This document shows positions 34,611 through 42,735 of a DNA stretch of 50,689 bases, in pieces (the first letter of the stretch is position 1; the number at the start of each line of letters is the position of its first letter). Origin of the DNA: an uncultured Clostridia bacterium. GTDB taxonomy: Bacteria > Bacillota > Clostridia > TANB77 > CAG-508. The notes beneath the pieces were generated by a model. That model worked only from the letters and a program-made list of their open reading frames with translations. It was not told the origin of the DNA and searched no databases. Made by a program: the position numbers and the translations under genes. The stretch covers positions 1-50,689 of the forward strand of contig CALXEV010000009.1 in the NCBI GenBank assembly GCA_944387425.1. The letters are read 5' to 3'.

Positions 34611-36029
34611 ATGAACAGATATGGTAAAGATATCCTTGTCGATACAAAAATGGGAAAGATATTACTAGAAAGTGAAGTAATTAAAAATGAAGATTATGAA
34701 TGGTTAAAAGATATGTTGGAAAATGATGAAAATCATTCTATAAAATATAGTCAATTAAATGAGCTAGACGAAAGTAAAAAAACTTTTATGACCTCGTCGT
34801 TATTTAGTAATTTATATTCAATAGCGTCAGATGAATGGGAAATAGACCACTTAAACGAAGATGGAGAAAAGTTAGAATGTTCATTATGTGGAGAAAAGAA
34901 TACAGTAAAAAAATATTATATAAGAAATAAAAAAAGTAATAAAATATTAAATGTTGGAAGTACCTGTATAACAAATTTTAAAGACATAAAAGGAATAAAC
35001 GGAAAAACAAAAGAAGAAATTGATAAAGAATGGGAAAAACAACAAAGGCAAAAACTTTTAAATGATAGATATAATGGTATTATATATAAGATTGAAAACT
35101 GGCAGAACAATATAGATAAGATACCAACAATAGTAAGTGAAGAATTAGAGAATGAATATGATAAACTAAATAGAGACATACAAAAATTATATGAGAAATT
35201 TATCAAAAATAAAAAATTAGACTATTCAATTGCAGATAAAATAAATGAATTGGTTTGTCAAGGTGATAATATATTAAATAAAATATATTTAGATATGAAA
35301 GAAAAAGAAAAAAACGAATGGTTTATAACGAAAGAAATAAAAGAATGGTGTTTAAAAGATAGCAATGAAAATCAAGTTGTTATAAGATTTTTAAAAGAAG
35401 ATGGAATTATAAGATTGAGAAGTGCTTGTAGAATTTATGAAAAAAATTTTATTAATAAAATAATAAAAAAATTTGAAATTATTTTGAAAAATTCCAATAT
35501 AAAATTGATAGGATATGAAGAAAAAAATAAATCTTTTATAGTTAATTTAATTGACAAAAATCCATATACAAATAGAATAGATTTAAATTGTTCATATAAA
35601 GATTTTATGTACGAATTTGGAGAAAAGTTGTTTGAAAAAACATACAATAATAATTTTATAGATGCTAAAGAATTTTTTATGCAAAATTCTAATATAAACG
35701 AAGAATCATCATTATCAGCAAGTGTAAGTAATATTAAATTTTTATCAAGTAAATCTTTAATAAGAATTTATAAATGGGATATAAGATATAATGAAATAGT
35801 TTTTTTGGGAAAGGATGATAAATATTATATTGTTGAATTAAAAAAATTTGTTAATCTTTTCAAAAAATGTGTCTTTTCTAAAAAATTAGATAATGATCAA
35901 ATAAAGAGTATAAATGAATATGTGTTAAAAAACGCAGAAGAGATTAATAAAGAAGAATATGAAAATAGAATAGAAATGAGAGAAAAAGCTGATAGAGCAA
36001 TGCAAGTCGATTATAGTAACTTTGCATAA
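34611..36029 (+). CDS. Unknown zinc-ribbon protein, first gene of a two-gene island operon
   Basis: Family not recognised. The 472-aa product has a zinc-ribbon-like module at about residues 88-125: LECSLCGEKNTVKKYYIRN, then NVGSTCITNF, giving Cys-x2-Cys and a later Cys; a fourth ligand may be a nearby His or Cys. Charged helices follow (residues 130-245), then an alpha/beta part with a Lys-rich surface (245-460). There is no membrane segment. GGAGG lies 8 nt before the ATG. It is 18 nt from the next gene, so the two are one transcript. CxxC-type ribbons with a vGstCi motif often bind nucleic acid or tRNA (general knowledge). Candidate partner, sensor or antitoxin for the next product. Confidence 0.7.
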   Translation: MNRYGKDILVDTKMGKILLESEVIKNEDYEWLKDMLENDENHSIKYSQLNELDESKKTFMTSSLFSNLYSIASDEWEIDHLNEDGEKLECSLCGEKNTVKKYYIRNKKSNKILNVGSTCITNFKDIKGINGKTKEEIDKEWEKQQRQKLLNDRYNGIIYKIENWQNNIDKIPTIVSEELENEYDKLNRDIQKLYEKFIKNKKLDYSIADKINELVCQGDNILNKIYLDMKEKEKNEWFITKEIKEWCLKDSNENQVVIRFLKEDGIIRLRSACRIYEKNFINKIIKKFEIILKNSNIKLIGYEEKNKSFIVNLIDKNPYTNRIDLNCSYKDFMYEFGEKLFEKTYNNNFIDAKEFFMQNSNINEESSLSASVSNIKFLSSKSLIRIYKWDIRYNEIVFLGKDDKYYIVELKKFVNLFKKCVFSKKLDNDQIKSINEYVLKNAEEINKEEYENRIEMREKADRAMQVDYSNFA

Positions 36030-36047
36030 TTAAGGAGAATAAATTAA

Positions 36048-36707
36048 ATGATTGAATTGCAAGACAAACGAACTTGGACAAAAGAATTAATAGAAAATAT
36101 TGAAAAATCATTAAAAATTGAAGAAATATTAAATAAATATAATATTATAGGATATCACTATACAAGTTTGGTCAATGTTGAAGATGTTTTTGAAAATGGA
36201 TTAATAGGAATAAATGATGAAACGATAGAAAAGATAAAAGAAAATATTATCTTAAGATATCCAGAAAAAGATAAAATTATTAATAGACAATATAAAAAGT
36301 ATATAATAGAAAACAAATTTGATAATAGAAAAAATAAGATATATTTTTGTTGTGACAATAAACAATTTAATAATGGATTTGAATATATATTTAAATATTA
36401 TGGAGGAGAAATAACTTATAATTGCTTTAATAATAAAATTTTAGGTAAGGAATTATTATTAAATATAGGAAAACCATATATAATAAAATTTACATATAAA
36501 ATAGAACAATTAGATTTATATGTATTATATGACCTTAATAAAAAAATAAAAAACAAGTTATTAAACAATAAGAATATTGAAATGGATTTTTGTTTAAATG
36601 GAAATGTGGTAGCAGAGGATATTATAGGTGCATATGAAGTTGGAGAATATAAGAATAAATATTATATTAAAAGATTTATAAAGAATAAAAATTTTAAGAA
36701 TAGATGA
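36048..36707 (+). CDS. Unknown protein with possible ADP-ribosyltransferase-like fold
   Basis: The 219-aa product is unassigned. The segment IIGYHYTSLVNVEDVFENGL at residues 29-48 resembles the opening of DarT/DUF2971-type ADP-ribosyltransferase-fold domains, where an HxT-like motif is followed by a helix ending in a GL turn. KIYFCCDNKQFNNGFEYIF at 98-116 and later conserved-looking glutamates (GNVVAEDIIGAYEV) could supply the rest of the site. AAGGAG precedes the ATG. It is translated from the same mRNA as the zinc-ribbon protein. A toxin/effector role is inference from motif and gene pairing only. Confidence 0.6.
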   Translation: MIELQDKRTWTKELIENIEKSLKIEEILNKYNIIGYHYTSLVNVEDVFENGLIGINDETIEKIKENIILRYPEKDKIINRQYKKYIIENKFDNRKNKIYFCCDNKQFNNGFEYIFKYYGGEITYNCFNNKILGKELLLNIGKPYIIKFTYKIEQLDLYVLYDLNKKIKNKLLNNKNIEMDFCLNGNVVAEDIIGAYEVGEYKNKYYIKRFIKNKNFKNR

Positions 36708-36893
36708 ATTTGGTTTCATTTATTCTTATATTTTATTTAATGAAATAAAATATATTACAAAATATATGTTATAATAATTTTAAAATCTTAATGAGATGGG
36801 TTGTAAAATATAATAAAATATTATATAGTATATATTAACCTTTCTTGTCATAAAGGTAATCTTTACTTAAAGATGGAAAGGAGGGCAAATAAT
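36708..36893 (+). other. Leader region of the 36-codon gene
   Basis: A weak stem TTTCATTTA/TAATGAAA (about 36715-36760) may end the upstream operon. Two small hairpins, ACCTT/AAGGT and ATCTT/AAGAT, lie just before the ribosome site of the 36-codon gene (about 36839-36875). Confidence 0.35.
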
Positions 36894-37004
36894 ATGACTA
36901 ACCCTGAACTTATTCTAAAAATGATTGAAATGCTTTTAGCTGAAAGAGATAAAAATAATCAACTTCAATCAGAATTAGAAAAATACAAAAAAAGTGAAGG
37001 CTAA
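36894..37004 (+). CDS. 36-aa amphipathic small protein
   Basis: The product starts MTNPELILKMIEMLLAERDK and ends NNQLQSELEKYKKSEG: one long helix with heptad-like Leu/Ile/Met spacing, likely a small coiled-coil. Translation is well supported by AAAGGAGGG 9 nt before the ATG, and a good terminator follows 25 nt after the stop. It is the last gene before attR. Function unknown; small helical partners or regulators are common at element ends. Confidence 0.6.
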   Translation: MTNPELILKMIEMLLAERDKNNQLQSELEKYKKSEG

Positions 37005-37029
37005 GAATGTCATTACATAGCCGAAGTGA

Positions 37030-37050
37030 GAAAGTTTTACAGGAACTTTC
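37030..37050 (+). terminator. Terminator of the 36-codon gene
   Basis: A 7-bp stem (GAAAGTT with AACTTTC) is followed by TTGCTTTTTG. Confidence 0.75.
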
Positions 37051-37077
37051 TTGCTTTTTGTTTATAAAATAAAAAAA

Positions 37078-37102
37078 GTATGTGTATTACAGGTACACAT
37101 AC
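37078..37102. repeat. Inverted repeat near the right end of the island
   Basis: GTATGTGT and ACACATAC form a perfect 8-bp stem with a 9-nt loop and no T-run. A protein-binding or origin-type role is possible. Confidence 0.5.
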
Positions 37103-37438
37103 AACAAACAAATGACACTACCCTGAACTAAAGTGCATTGTTTAATGTAACTATATAATAACATCTTTTTTTAAATTTGTCAAATGAAATTTGATTTTTT
37201 TTATAAACAAATTATCCAATAATGCTATAATAATTTATTATACTAAAATTTATGTAGTTTGTTAGACTAATTACTTTATATTCCCATAAAAAATTCTTAA
37301 AAAAATCCTTAAGTTATATATAAAGAATAAGCAATATTTATATAGTAAAAAGTAAACAACTGTTTTCAATAATCCTTTATATTAAAAGTGAAAGTTACAA
37401 AATACCATATATTATATGAATATTTTTTAATTAAAAAT
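37103..37438. other. AT-rich right end of the island
   Basis: No gene is visible. CTACCCTGAACT at 37119-37130 echoes CTAACCCTGAACT at 36898-36910, inside the start of the 36-codon gene. Recombinase arm-site and excision sequences are expected here but cannot be picked out by eye. Confidence 0.35.
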
Positions 37439-37477
37439 TTTGAGTACGATGGTTCGAATCCATCCCTGTCCACCATA
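37439..37477 (+). repeat. attR: displaced 3' end of tRNA-Tyr
   Basis: An exact 39-bp copy of 28110-28148, with no tRNA 5' part upstream. It is the original chromosomal 3' end, left behind by integration, and is followed by the original tRNA terminator. Confidence 0.92.
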
Positions 37478-37488
37478 CAAATAAAAAG

Positions 37489-37525
37489 AACTATTATCTT
37501 TTACAAAAGAGGTAATAGTTTTTTT
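37489..37525 (+). terminator. Original chromosomal terminator of tRNA-Tyr
   Basis: AACTATTA with TAATAGTT, then TTTTTG. It stands where a tRNA terminator should be relative to attR. Confidence 0.7.
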
Positions 37526-37558
37526 GTTTTCTTCAAATGTAGAAAGGAGAAGAATAAG

Positions 37559-37945
37559 ATGAAATTTAAAACTAATAAAGAAAAAGGAAATTCAGGGTTA
37601 GGAATGGCAATAGCATATTTTTCAACAAATGGATATGTAGTTTCAATTTCTCTTAATGATACTCAAGATTATGATTTGATAATAGAAAAAGATGGTAAAT
37701 TGAAAACAGTTCAAGTTAAATCTACTGGATGCAAAACTAAAAATGGTGTTTATCAAGTTTCATTAAAAAGTTGTGGAGGAACAAAAGGAAAAACATATAA
37801 AACAGTAATAGATACTAAAGTTGATTTATTGTTTGTTTTAAATGAAGAAGCAGAAATGTATTTAATTCCGATTGATAAACTTTCTAACAAAACAAGTTTA
37901 AATTTGTGCGAAAAATATCAAGAATATTTAATAAAAATTAAATAA
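37559..37945 (+). CDS. PD-(D/E)XK endonuclease of the group I intron-associated type (PDDEXK_5-like)
   Basis: The 128-aa product has the compact PD-(D/E)XK layout: KEKGNSGLGMAIAYFSTNGY (helix with polar residues), DTQDYDLIIEKDGK with the metal Asp near residue 41, and TVQVKSTG (Q-x-K) near residue 54, then GTKGKTYKTVIDTKVDLLFV. This resembles the family that includes a group I intron-encoded homing endonuclease. ATG at 37559 is set by GAAAGGAG; the longer frame runs through attR. It lies 81 bp beyond attR, so before integration it stood next to the intron-bearing tRNA-Tyr. Confidence 0.75.
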   Translation: MKFKTNKEKGNSGLGMAIAYFSTNGYVVSISLNDTQDYDLIIEKDGKLKTVQVKSTGCKTKNGVYQVSLKSCGGTKGKTYKTVIDTKVDLLFVLNEEAEMYLIPIDKLSNKTSLNLCEKYQEYLIKIK

Positions 37946-37950
37946 TTACA

Positions 37951-37989
37951 AAAAAAGCCGGTGCAGTTATATACCACACCGACTTTTTT
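37951..37989. terminator. Bidirectional terminator between the endonuclease and the 144-aa gene
   Basis: AAAAAAGCCGGTG with CACCGACTTTTTT (one mismatch), with A and T runs usable on both strands. Confidence 0.8.
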
Positions 37990-37994
37990 ATGTA

Positions 37995-38429
37995 TCATAC
38001 CTTAGCTACATACAACCTCACAGTAGAAACGTGAAAGCCATTATTAAAAATAATAGTCGAAAGACCGTTTCTATAAAAATCATTTTTGGTCTTAGGATAA
38101 TCAATAATTTCAAAAGCTCTCACTTTGTCTACATCGTAATCTTTGATTTGCGATAAAACTTCTCCAATAGATGGTTTAAAAAGACCGGGATAACCATAAG
38201 TATGTAAGCAAGCAAAATCATGACCACTCCAGATTTGAAGTTCATCTTTGCCAACCTTATCTCTTACATCCTCGTACTTTTTCCAAAGATAACTATTGTT
38301 TTTAATCTCATCGAGAGAAAACTCTCTTAGATAATGTAGTTTCCCTTTAACATTGACTACGGGTTTGATGTGTGAATACCGTTTCATCAATTCTTCGTCT
38401 GAGATTTTCGGAATAGATACATTAAACAT
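37995..38429 (-). CDS. Hypothetical protein
   Basis: I do not recognise this 144-aa protein. It is soluble, with a helical middle (SLDEIKNNSYLWKKYEDVRD) and motifs IWSGHDFACLHTYGYPGLF and FRNGLSTIIFNNGFHVST-like segments near the end; the Asp/His-rich centre could bind metal, but this is only a possibility. AAGGAGG lies 9 nt before the ATG. It is its own unit on the minus strand. Its base composition is somewhat richer in G/C than neighbouring genes. Confidence 0.65.
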   Translation of the reverse strand: MFNVSIPKISDEELMKRYSHIKPVVNVKGKLHYLREFSLDEIKNNSYLWKKYEDVRDKVGKDELQIWSGHDFACLHTYGYPGLFKPSIGEVLSQIKDYDVDKVRAFEIIDYPKTKNDFYRNGLSTIIFNNGFHVSTVRLYVAKV

Positions 38430-38460
38430 AGTTGTTGCCTCCTTGAAATTTCTTGAAGGG

Positions 38461-38497
38461 TAGAAACTTACTAGTTGTATTAACTTTGTAGTTTCTA
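38461..38497 (-). promoter_or_regulatory. Inverted repeat upstream of the 144-aa gene
   Basis: TAGAAACT and AGTTTCTA, 8-bp perfect arms 21 nt apart, in the leader or promoter of the gene. It may be an operator or mRNA hairpin. Confidence 0.4.
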
Positions 38498-38631
38498 AAT
38501 GAAACGAACAATCTATTTATAACATATTATACATAATTAGTCAATAAAATCAAAAAGTAATTATAATAGTTGTTTTAAGTTAAACAATATCAAATCTTAA
38601 CATATTTTGAATACTGTTTCCATAAATTTCC

Positions 38632-38660
38632 TTGACTTTTCTTCCAAAATATGCTATAAT
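38632..38660 (+). promoter_or_regulatory. Promoter of the RNase J gene
   Basis: TTGACT (38632-38637), 17 nt, TATAAT (38655-38660). The leader is long (about 215 nt) and holds the hairpins TTGCC/GGCAA (about 38671-38684) and CATGAA/TTCATG (about 38777-38799). RNase J mRNAs are sometimes self-regulated, which could be the purpose. Confidence 0.75.
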
Positions 38661-38881
38661 CATACACAGATTGCCAAGAGGGCAAAATAAGAGATTTTAT
38701 TTTTATGTATTAAAGAGAGAAAAAAGCAAATAATTAAAGAGAGCGGAAAACAGAATATAATATTAGAGTTTAAAAACATGAAAGAGCGGTTGTTCATGTC
38801 TATTAAGCTTTATTTGTTCTATTTTAATTTGTACGTAAAATGAAATTAAAAAGAAAAAAAAGAGAGGAGAAATTTTTTAAT

Positions 38882-40780
38882 ATGACAGATGAAAACAATA
38901 GTATACTAGCAGACACAAGTAAAACAGTCGCTGAAAAAGTTAGAAGAAAAAATACAAGAAGAAACTATAAAAAAGAAGGAGAAAATCACAACCAAAACAG
39001 TCAAAAAAGAAATTATAACACAACTGAAGAAAAAGGACTAAAAGAAATAAAAATCGAAGAAAAACCTGAAAGAAAAAAAGAAAAAAAATCAAGAGGAAAG
39101 CAAAATCAAAATATATTTAAAAAATCAAACCTAAAAATAATCCCATTAGGAGGATTACATGAGATTGGTAAAAATATCACAGCCTTTGAATATGAAGATG
39201 AGATTATAGTTGTAGACTGTGGTTTATCATTTCCAGAAGATGATATGTTAGGTATAGACTTAGTTATACCAGATATAACATATTTACTAAAAAATAAAGA
39301 AAAAGTAAAAGCACTAGTTATCACACATGGACATGAAGACCATATAGGAGCAATACCATATTTCTTAAAACAACTTAATGTACCAATTTATGCAACAAGA
39401 CTTACAGCAGGATTAATAAGCAATAAATTAGAAGAACATAAATTATTAAGAAGTACAGAAATGCATATAGTAAATCAAGGAGATACAGTAAAACTTGGAA
39501 ATAACTTTAAAGTTGAATTTATTCGTAGTTCACATAGTATTCCGGATTCTGTTATGTTAGCAATAACAACACCTATAGGAACAGTATTGCATACAGGAGA
39601 TTTTAAAGTAGACTTTACACCAATAGATGGACAAATAATGGACTTTGGAAGAATATCAGAATTAGGAAAACAAGGAATATTAGCTTTAATGTCAGATAGT
39701 ACAAACTCTGAAAGAAAAGGATTCACAATGTCAGAAAGTTCTGTAGGAGAATTATTTGATAAATTATTCCTAAACTGCACAAAAAGAATAGTTGTAGCTA
39801 CATTTGCTTCAAATGTACACAGAATTCAACAAATAGTTAATTCAGCCGTAAAAAATGGTAGAAAAATTGCTGTATGTGGTAGAAGTATGATAAATATGAT
39901 AACAACAGCAACAGAGTTAGGATATATAAAATGTCCGGATAATTTATTTATAGACATTGATATGATAGGAAATTACGCTGATGAACAACTTGTAATAATA
40001 ACTACAGGAAGTCAAGGAGAAACAATGTCTGCATTAACAAGAATGGCAACAGGAGATCACAAAAAAGTTAAAATTACACCAAATGATTTAATAATCATAT
40101 CAGCTACACCAATACCAGGAAACGAAAAATATGTTTCTAAAGTAATTGATGATTTAATGCAATTAGGTGCAGAAGTTGTATATAGTGCATTAGCTGATGT
40201 TCACGTATCAGGACATGCTTGTCAAGAAGAACAAAAATTAATTTTAGCATTAACAAAACCTAAATTCTTTATTCCTGTTCATGGCGAATATAGACAATTA
40301 AGAGCACATAGAGATACAGCAGAAACAATGGGAATAGATAAAGATAATATAATAATGATGACAAATGGACGAGTATTAGAAATCAATGAAAATGAAGCTA
40401 AATTTACAAGTTCAGTGCCAAGTGGAAGAGTTCTTGTAGATGGTTTAGGTGTTGGAGATGTTGGAAACATAGTTTTAAGAGATAGACAACATTTAGCACA
40501 AGATGGATTGATTATAATAGTATTAACAATGGATTCTGAAACAGGAGAAGTTGTTGCTGGACCAGATGTAATTTCTAGAGGATTTGTTTATGTAAGGGAA
40601 TCTGAAAATTTAATGGATGATGTAAAAAGTGTTGTAAGACATGAAATTTCTAAATGTGAAGAAAGAGGAGTTCGTGATTGGTCAACAATAAAATCAACAG
40701 TAAAAGAAAACCTACGTGATTACTTATTCATAAAAACAAAAAGAAACCCAATGATTATACCAATTATAATGGAAGTATAA
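38882..40780 (+). CDS. rnj: Ribonuclease J
   Basis: This is a 632-aa 5'-3' exo/endoribonuclease of the metallo-beta-lactamase/beta-CASP fold, central to mRNA decay and rRNA processing. THGHEDHIGAIP near residue 143 binds zinc; HTGDFKVDFTP and ISATPIPGNE are further motifs, and PVHGEYRQLRAH lies in the late part. Residues 15-85 are a long, very basic disordered extension (RRKNTRRNYKKEG..., KPERKKEKKSRGK) absent from Bacillus RNase J, probably an RNA- or ribosome-binding tail. ATG at 38882 follows GAGAGGAG; an upstream ATG frame starts before that site. Confidence 0.93.
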   Translation: MTDENNSILADTSKTVAEKVRRKNTRRNYKKEGENHNQNSQKRNYNTTEEKGLKEIKIEEKPERKKEKKSRGKQNQNIFKKSNLKIIPLGGLHEIGKNITAFEYEDEIIVVDCGLSFPEDDMLGIDLVIPDITYLLKNKEKVKALVITHGHEDHIGAIPYFLKQLNVPIYATRLTAGLISNKLEEHKLLRSTEMHIVNQGDTVKLGNNFKVEFIRSSHSIPDSVMLAITTPIGTVLHTGDFKVDFTPIDGQIMDFGRISELGKQGILALMSDSTNSERKGFTMSESSVGELFDKLFLNCTKRIVVATFASNVHRIQQIVNSAVKNGRKIAVCGRSMINMITTATELGYIKCPDNLFIDIDMIGNYADEQLVIITTGSQGETMSALTRMATGDHKKVKITPNDLIIISATPIPGNEKYVSKVIDDLMQLGAEVVYSALADVHVSGHACQEEQKLILALTKPKFFIPVHGEYRQLRAHRDTAETMGIDKDNIIMMTNGRVLEINENEAKFTSSVPSGRVLVDGLGVGDVGNIVLRDRQHLAQDGLIIIVLTMDSETGEVVAGPDVISRGFVYVRESENLMDDVKSVVRHEISKCEERGVRDWSTIKSTVKENLRDYLFIKTKRNPMIIPIIMEV

Positions 40781-40793
40781 AAGGAGAAAAAAT

Positions 40794-42452
40794 ATGGATT
40801 ATAAAGATTTAGCAAATTTAATCTTTCCAAATGCGAAAGATATAAAATATTATGAAGAAAAATACCCAGAAAGAAATCTACCAGAAGGAGCAATTGTAAC
40901 TAGATTTGCTCCTAGTCCAACAGGATTTGTTCACATTGGTGGATTATATCAAGCATTAGTTGCAAAAACAGTAGCTGAAAAAACTGATGGAGTATTTTTC
41001 TTAAGAGTTGAAGATACAGATCAAAAAAGAGAAGTAGAAAATGGTGTAATAGGAATTGTAAACTCATTAAAAGATTTTGATATGGCACCAGATGAAGGAA
41101 TGATTACAGACACTGAAGAAATCGGAAATTATGGGCCATATAAACAAAGTCTAAGAAAAGATATATATCAAGCATATGCGAAATATTTAATAGAGCAAGG
41201 AAAGGCATATCCATGTTTCTGTACTCCAGAAGAAGATGAAGAAAGAAAAGCAAAGCAAGAAGCTGCAAAATTAAGAACAGGGTATTATGGTGTATGGGCA
41301 AAATGTAGAAAACTTACAGTTGAAGAAATGGCTGAAAAAATCAAAAACGGAGAATCTTATATAATTAGATTTAAATCTCCAGGAAGAGAAGATAGGAAAA
41401 TAAAGCATAAAGATGTTATAAAAGGAAATGTTGATTTTCCAGAAAATGACCAAGACATTATAATTATAAAATCAGATGGATTACCAACATATCATTTTGC
41501 ACATGCAGTAGATGACCATTTAATGAGAACAACTTATGTTATAAGAAGTGATGAATGGCTATCTTCAGTACCACTTCATTTACAATTATTCCATGAATTA
41601 GGATTTAAGGCACCAAAATATGCACATATATCACCAATTATGAAAAATGATAATGGTGGAAAGCGTAAATTAAGTAAAAGAAAAGATCCAGAAGCGGCAG
41701 TTTCATATTATAAAGAACAAGGAATACCTACAGATGCAGTAAAAGAATATTTATTAAATATTGCAAACTCTACATTTGAAAATTGGAGAAGAGCAAACCC
41801 AGATAAAAAAATGGAAGAATTTGATTTTCAATTAAATAAAATGAGTGTAAGTGGAGCATTATTTGATATGATAAAATTACTAGACATCGGAAAAACAGTA
41901 ATATCAAAAATGACAGCAGAAGAAGTATATGAAAAAGCTTTAGACTGGGCAAATGAATTTGATAGTGAATTAGTAGAAATGCTAAAAAATAAAGAATATG
42001 CTTTAAAAGTATTTGGAATTGAAAGAGGAAACAAAAAACCAAGAAAAGATATTGCAAAATGGTCAGATGTTAAAGAAAATATTGAATATATGTATGATGA
42101 CAAATTCTATTCAAAAACTCAAGAATATCCATATCAAGTAATCTCTGATAAGGAAAGCATTGAAAAAATCTTGAAATTATACATTGAAAAATATTATTAT
42201 GTAAATGATGATAAACAAACATGGTTTGATAAAATAAAAGAATTATCAGTTGAAATGGGATATGCAGGAGAAGTAAAAGAATTTAAAGCAAATCCAGGAA
42301 AATATAAAGCACATGTTGGAGATGTAAGTACAGTTTTAAGAGTTGCATTAACATCAAGAACAAATACACCTGATATGTATGAAATTATGAAAGTTCTAGG
42401 AAAAGAAACTATTGAAAAAAGATTTGAAAAAGCAATAGAAAATTTAAAATAA
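40794..42452 (+). CDS. gltX: Glutamyl-tRNA synthetase
   Basis: This 552-aa class I synthetase has RFAPSPTGFVHIGGLYQAL with the HIGH-like site near residue 45, EDTDQKREVENG, and GKRKLSKRKDPEA (KLSKR) near residue 290. It is longer than standard GltX because of a C-terminal part rich in Lys and Tyr. The standard GltX inserts look somewhat different (ENWRRANPDKK near residue 325), so it belongs to a diverged clostridial branch. Whether it also charges tRNA-Gln is not visible. It is 13 nt after rnj, probably the same transcript. Confidence 0.9.
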   Translation: MDYKDLANLIFPNAKDIKYYEEKYPERNLPEGAIVTRFAPSPTGFVHIGGLYQALVAKTVAEKTDGVFFLRVEDTDQKREVENGVIGIVNSLKDFDMAPDEGMITDTEEIGNYGPYKQSLRKDIYQAYAKYLIEQGKAYPCFCTPEEDEERKAKQEAAKLRTGYYGVWAKCRKLTVEEMAEKIKNGESYIIRFKSPGREDRKIKHKDVIKGNVDFPENDQDIIIIKSDGLPTYHFAHAVDDHLMRTTYVIRSDEWLSSVPLHLQLFHELGFKAPKYAHISPIMKNDNGGKRKLSKRKDPEAAVSYYKEQGIPTDAVKEYLLNIANSTFENWRRANPDKKMEEFDFQLNKMSVSGALFDMIKLLDIGKTVISKMTAEEVYEKALDWANEFDSELVEMLKNKEYALKVFGIERGNKKPRKDIAKWSDVKENIEYMYDDKFYSKTQEYPYQVISDKESIEKILKLYIEKYYYVNDDKQTWFDKIKELSVEMGYAGEVKEFKANPGKYKAHVGDVSTVLRVALTSRTNTPDMYEIMKVLGKETIEKRFEKAIENLK

Positions 42453-42478
42453 GTTATCAATAGCAAAGGAGGAACAAC

Positions 42479-42652
42479 ATGGAATATAACATAGGAGATA
42501 TAGTAAAAACTAAAAAAGCACATCCTTGTGGAAGCAAATTTTGGGAAATCACTCGTGTTGGGGTTGATTTCAAATTAAAATGCCAAGGATGTGGCCATGT
42601 TGTCACTCTTGAAAGACAAAAAGCATTAAAAGCAATTACAAAAAAAGTATAA
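42479..42652 (+). CDS. DUF951 small zinc-ribbon-like protein
   Basis: The 57-aa product begins MEYNIGDIVKTKKAHPCGSK and continues with CQGCGHVVTLERQKALKAI. The KKxHPCG...W.I.R.G.D....C..C pattern is the DUF951 signature, a small beta-barrel with a Cys-based metal site, common in Firmicutes next to gltX or ychF. Its role is unknown, with nucleic-acid binding suspected. AAAGGAGG precedes the ATG. It lies 26 nt after gltX, with a terminator right behind. Confidence 0.9.
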   Translation: MEYNIGDIVKTKKAHPCGSKFWEITRVGVDFKLKCQGCGHVVTLERQKALKAITKKV

Positions 42653-42655
42653 ATT

Positions 42656-42716
42656 AGCCACGAGATACTAATATTTTTAAACAAGATTAGTTTTTAAATA
42701 TTAGTATTTCATGGCT
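42656..42716 (+). terminator. Terminator of the rnj-gltX-DUF951 unit
   Basis: A long stem (TACTAATATTT with AAATATTAGTA, extended by AGCCA/TGGCT) ends in seven T. Confidence 0.85.
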
Positions 42717-42735
42717 TTTTTTAGAAGGAGTTAGT

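Larger units (their letters stand above)
28110..37477. mobile_element. tRNA-Tyr-integrated genomic island of about 9.3 kb
   Basis: The island is bounded by 39-bp repeats of the tRNA 3' end, with an integrase gene next to attL. It carries a replication-initiation gene, a small DNA-binding regulator, an Mrr-type nuclease operon, an unknown two-gene operon, a 36-codon gene and long AT-rich spacers. It has no recognisable conjugation, capsid, terminase or excisionase genes, so it is a small integrative element that probably depends on a helper to move. The integrase frameshift suggests it is now fixed, if the sequence is right. Confidence 0.88.

Noticed and set aside
28149..37438. Prophage or conjugative element
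   Set aside because: No capsid, terminase, portal, relaxase-with-T4SS or excisionase genes recognisable; called a small integrative island instead.
37388..37558. Upstream extension of the endonuclease gene through attR
   Set aside because: Would encode the tRNA 3' end and terminator; the GAAAGGAG site sets the start at 37559.
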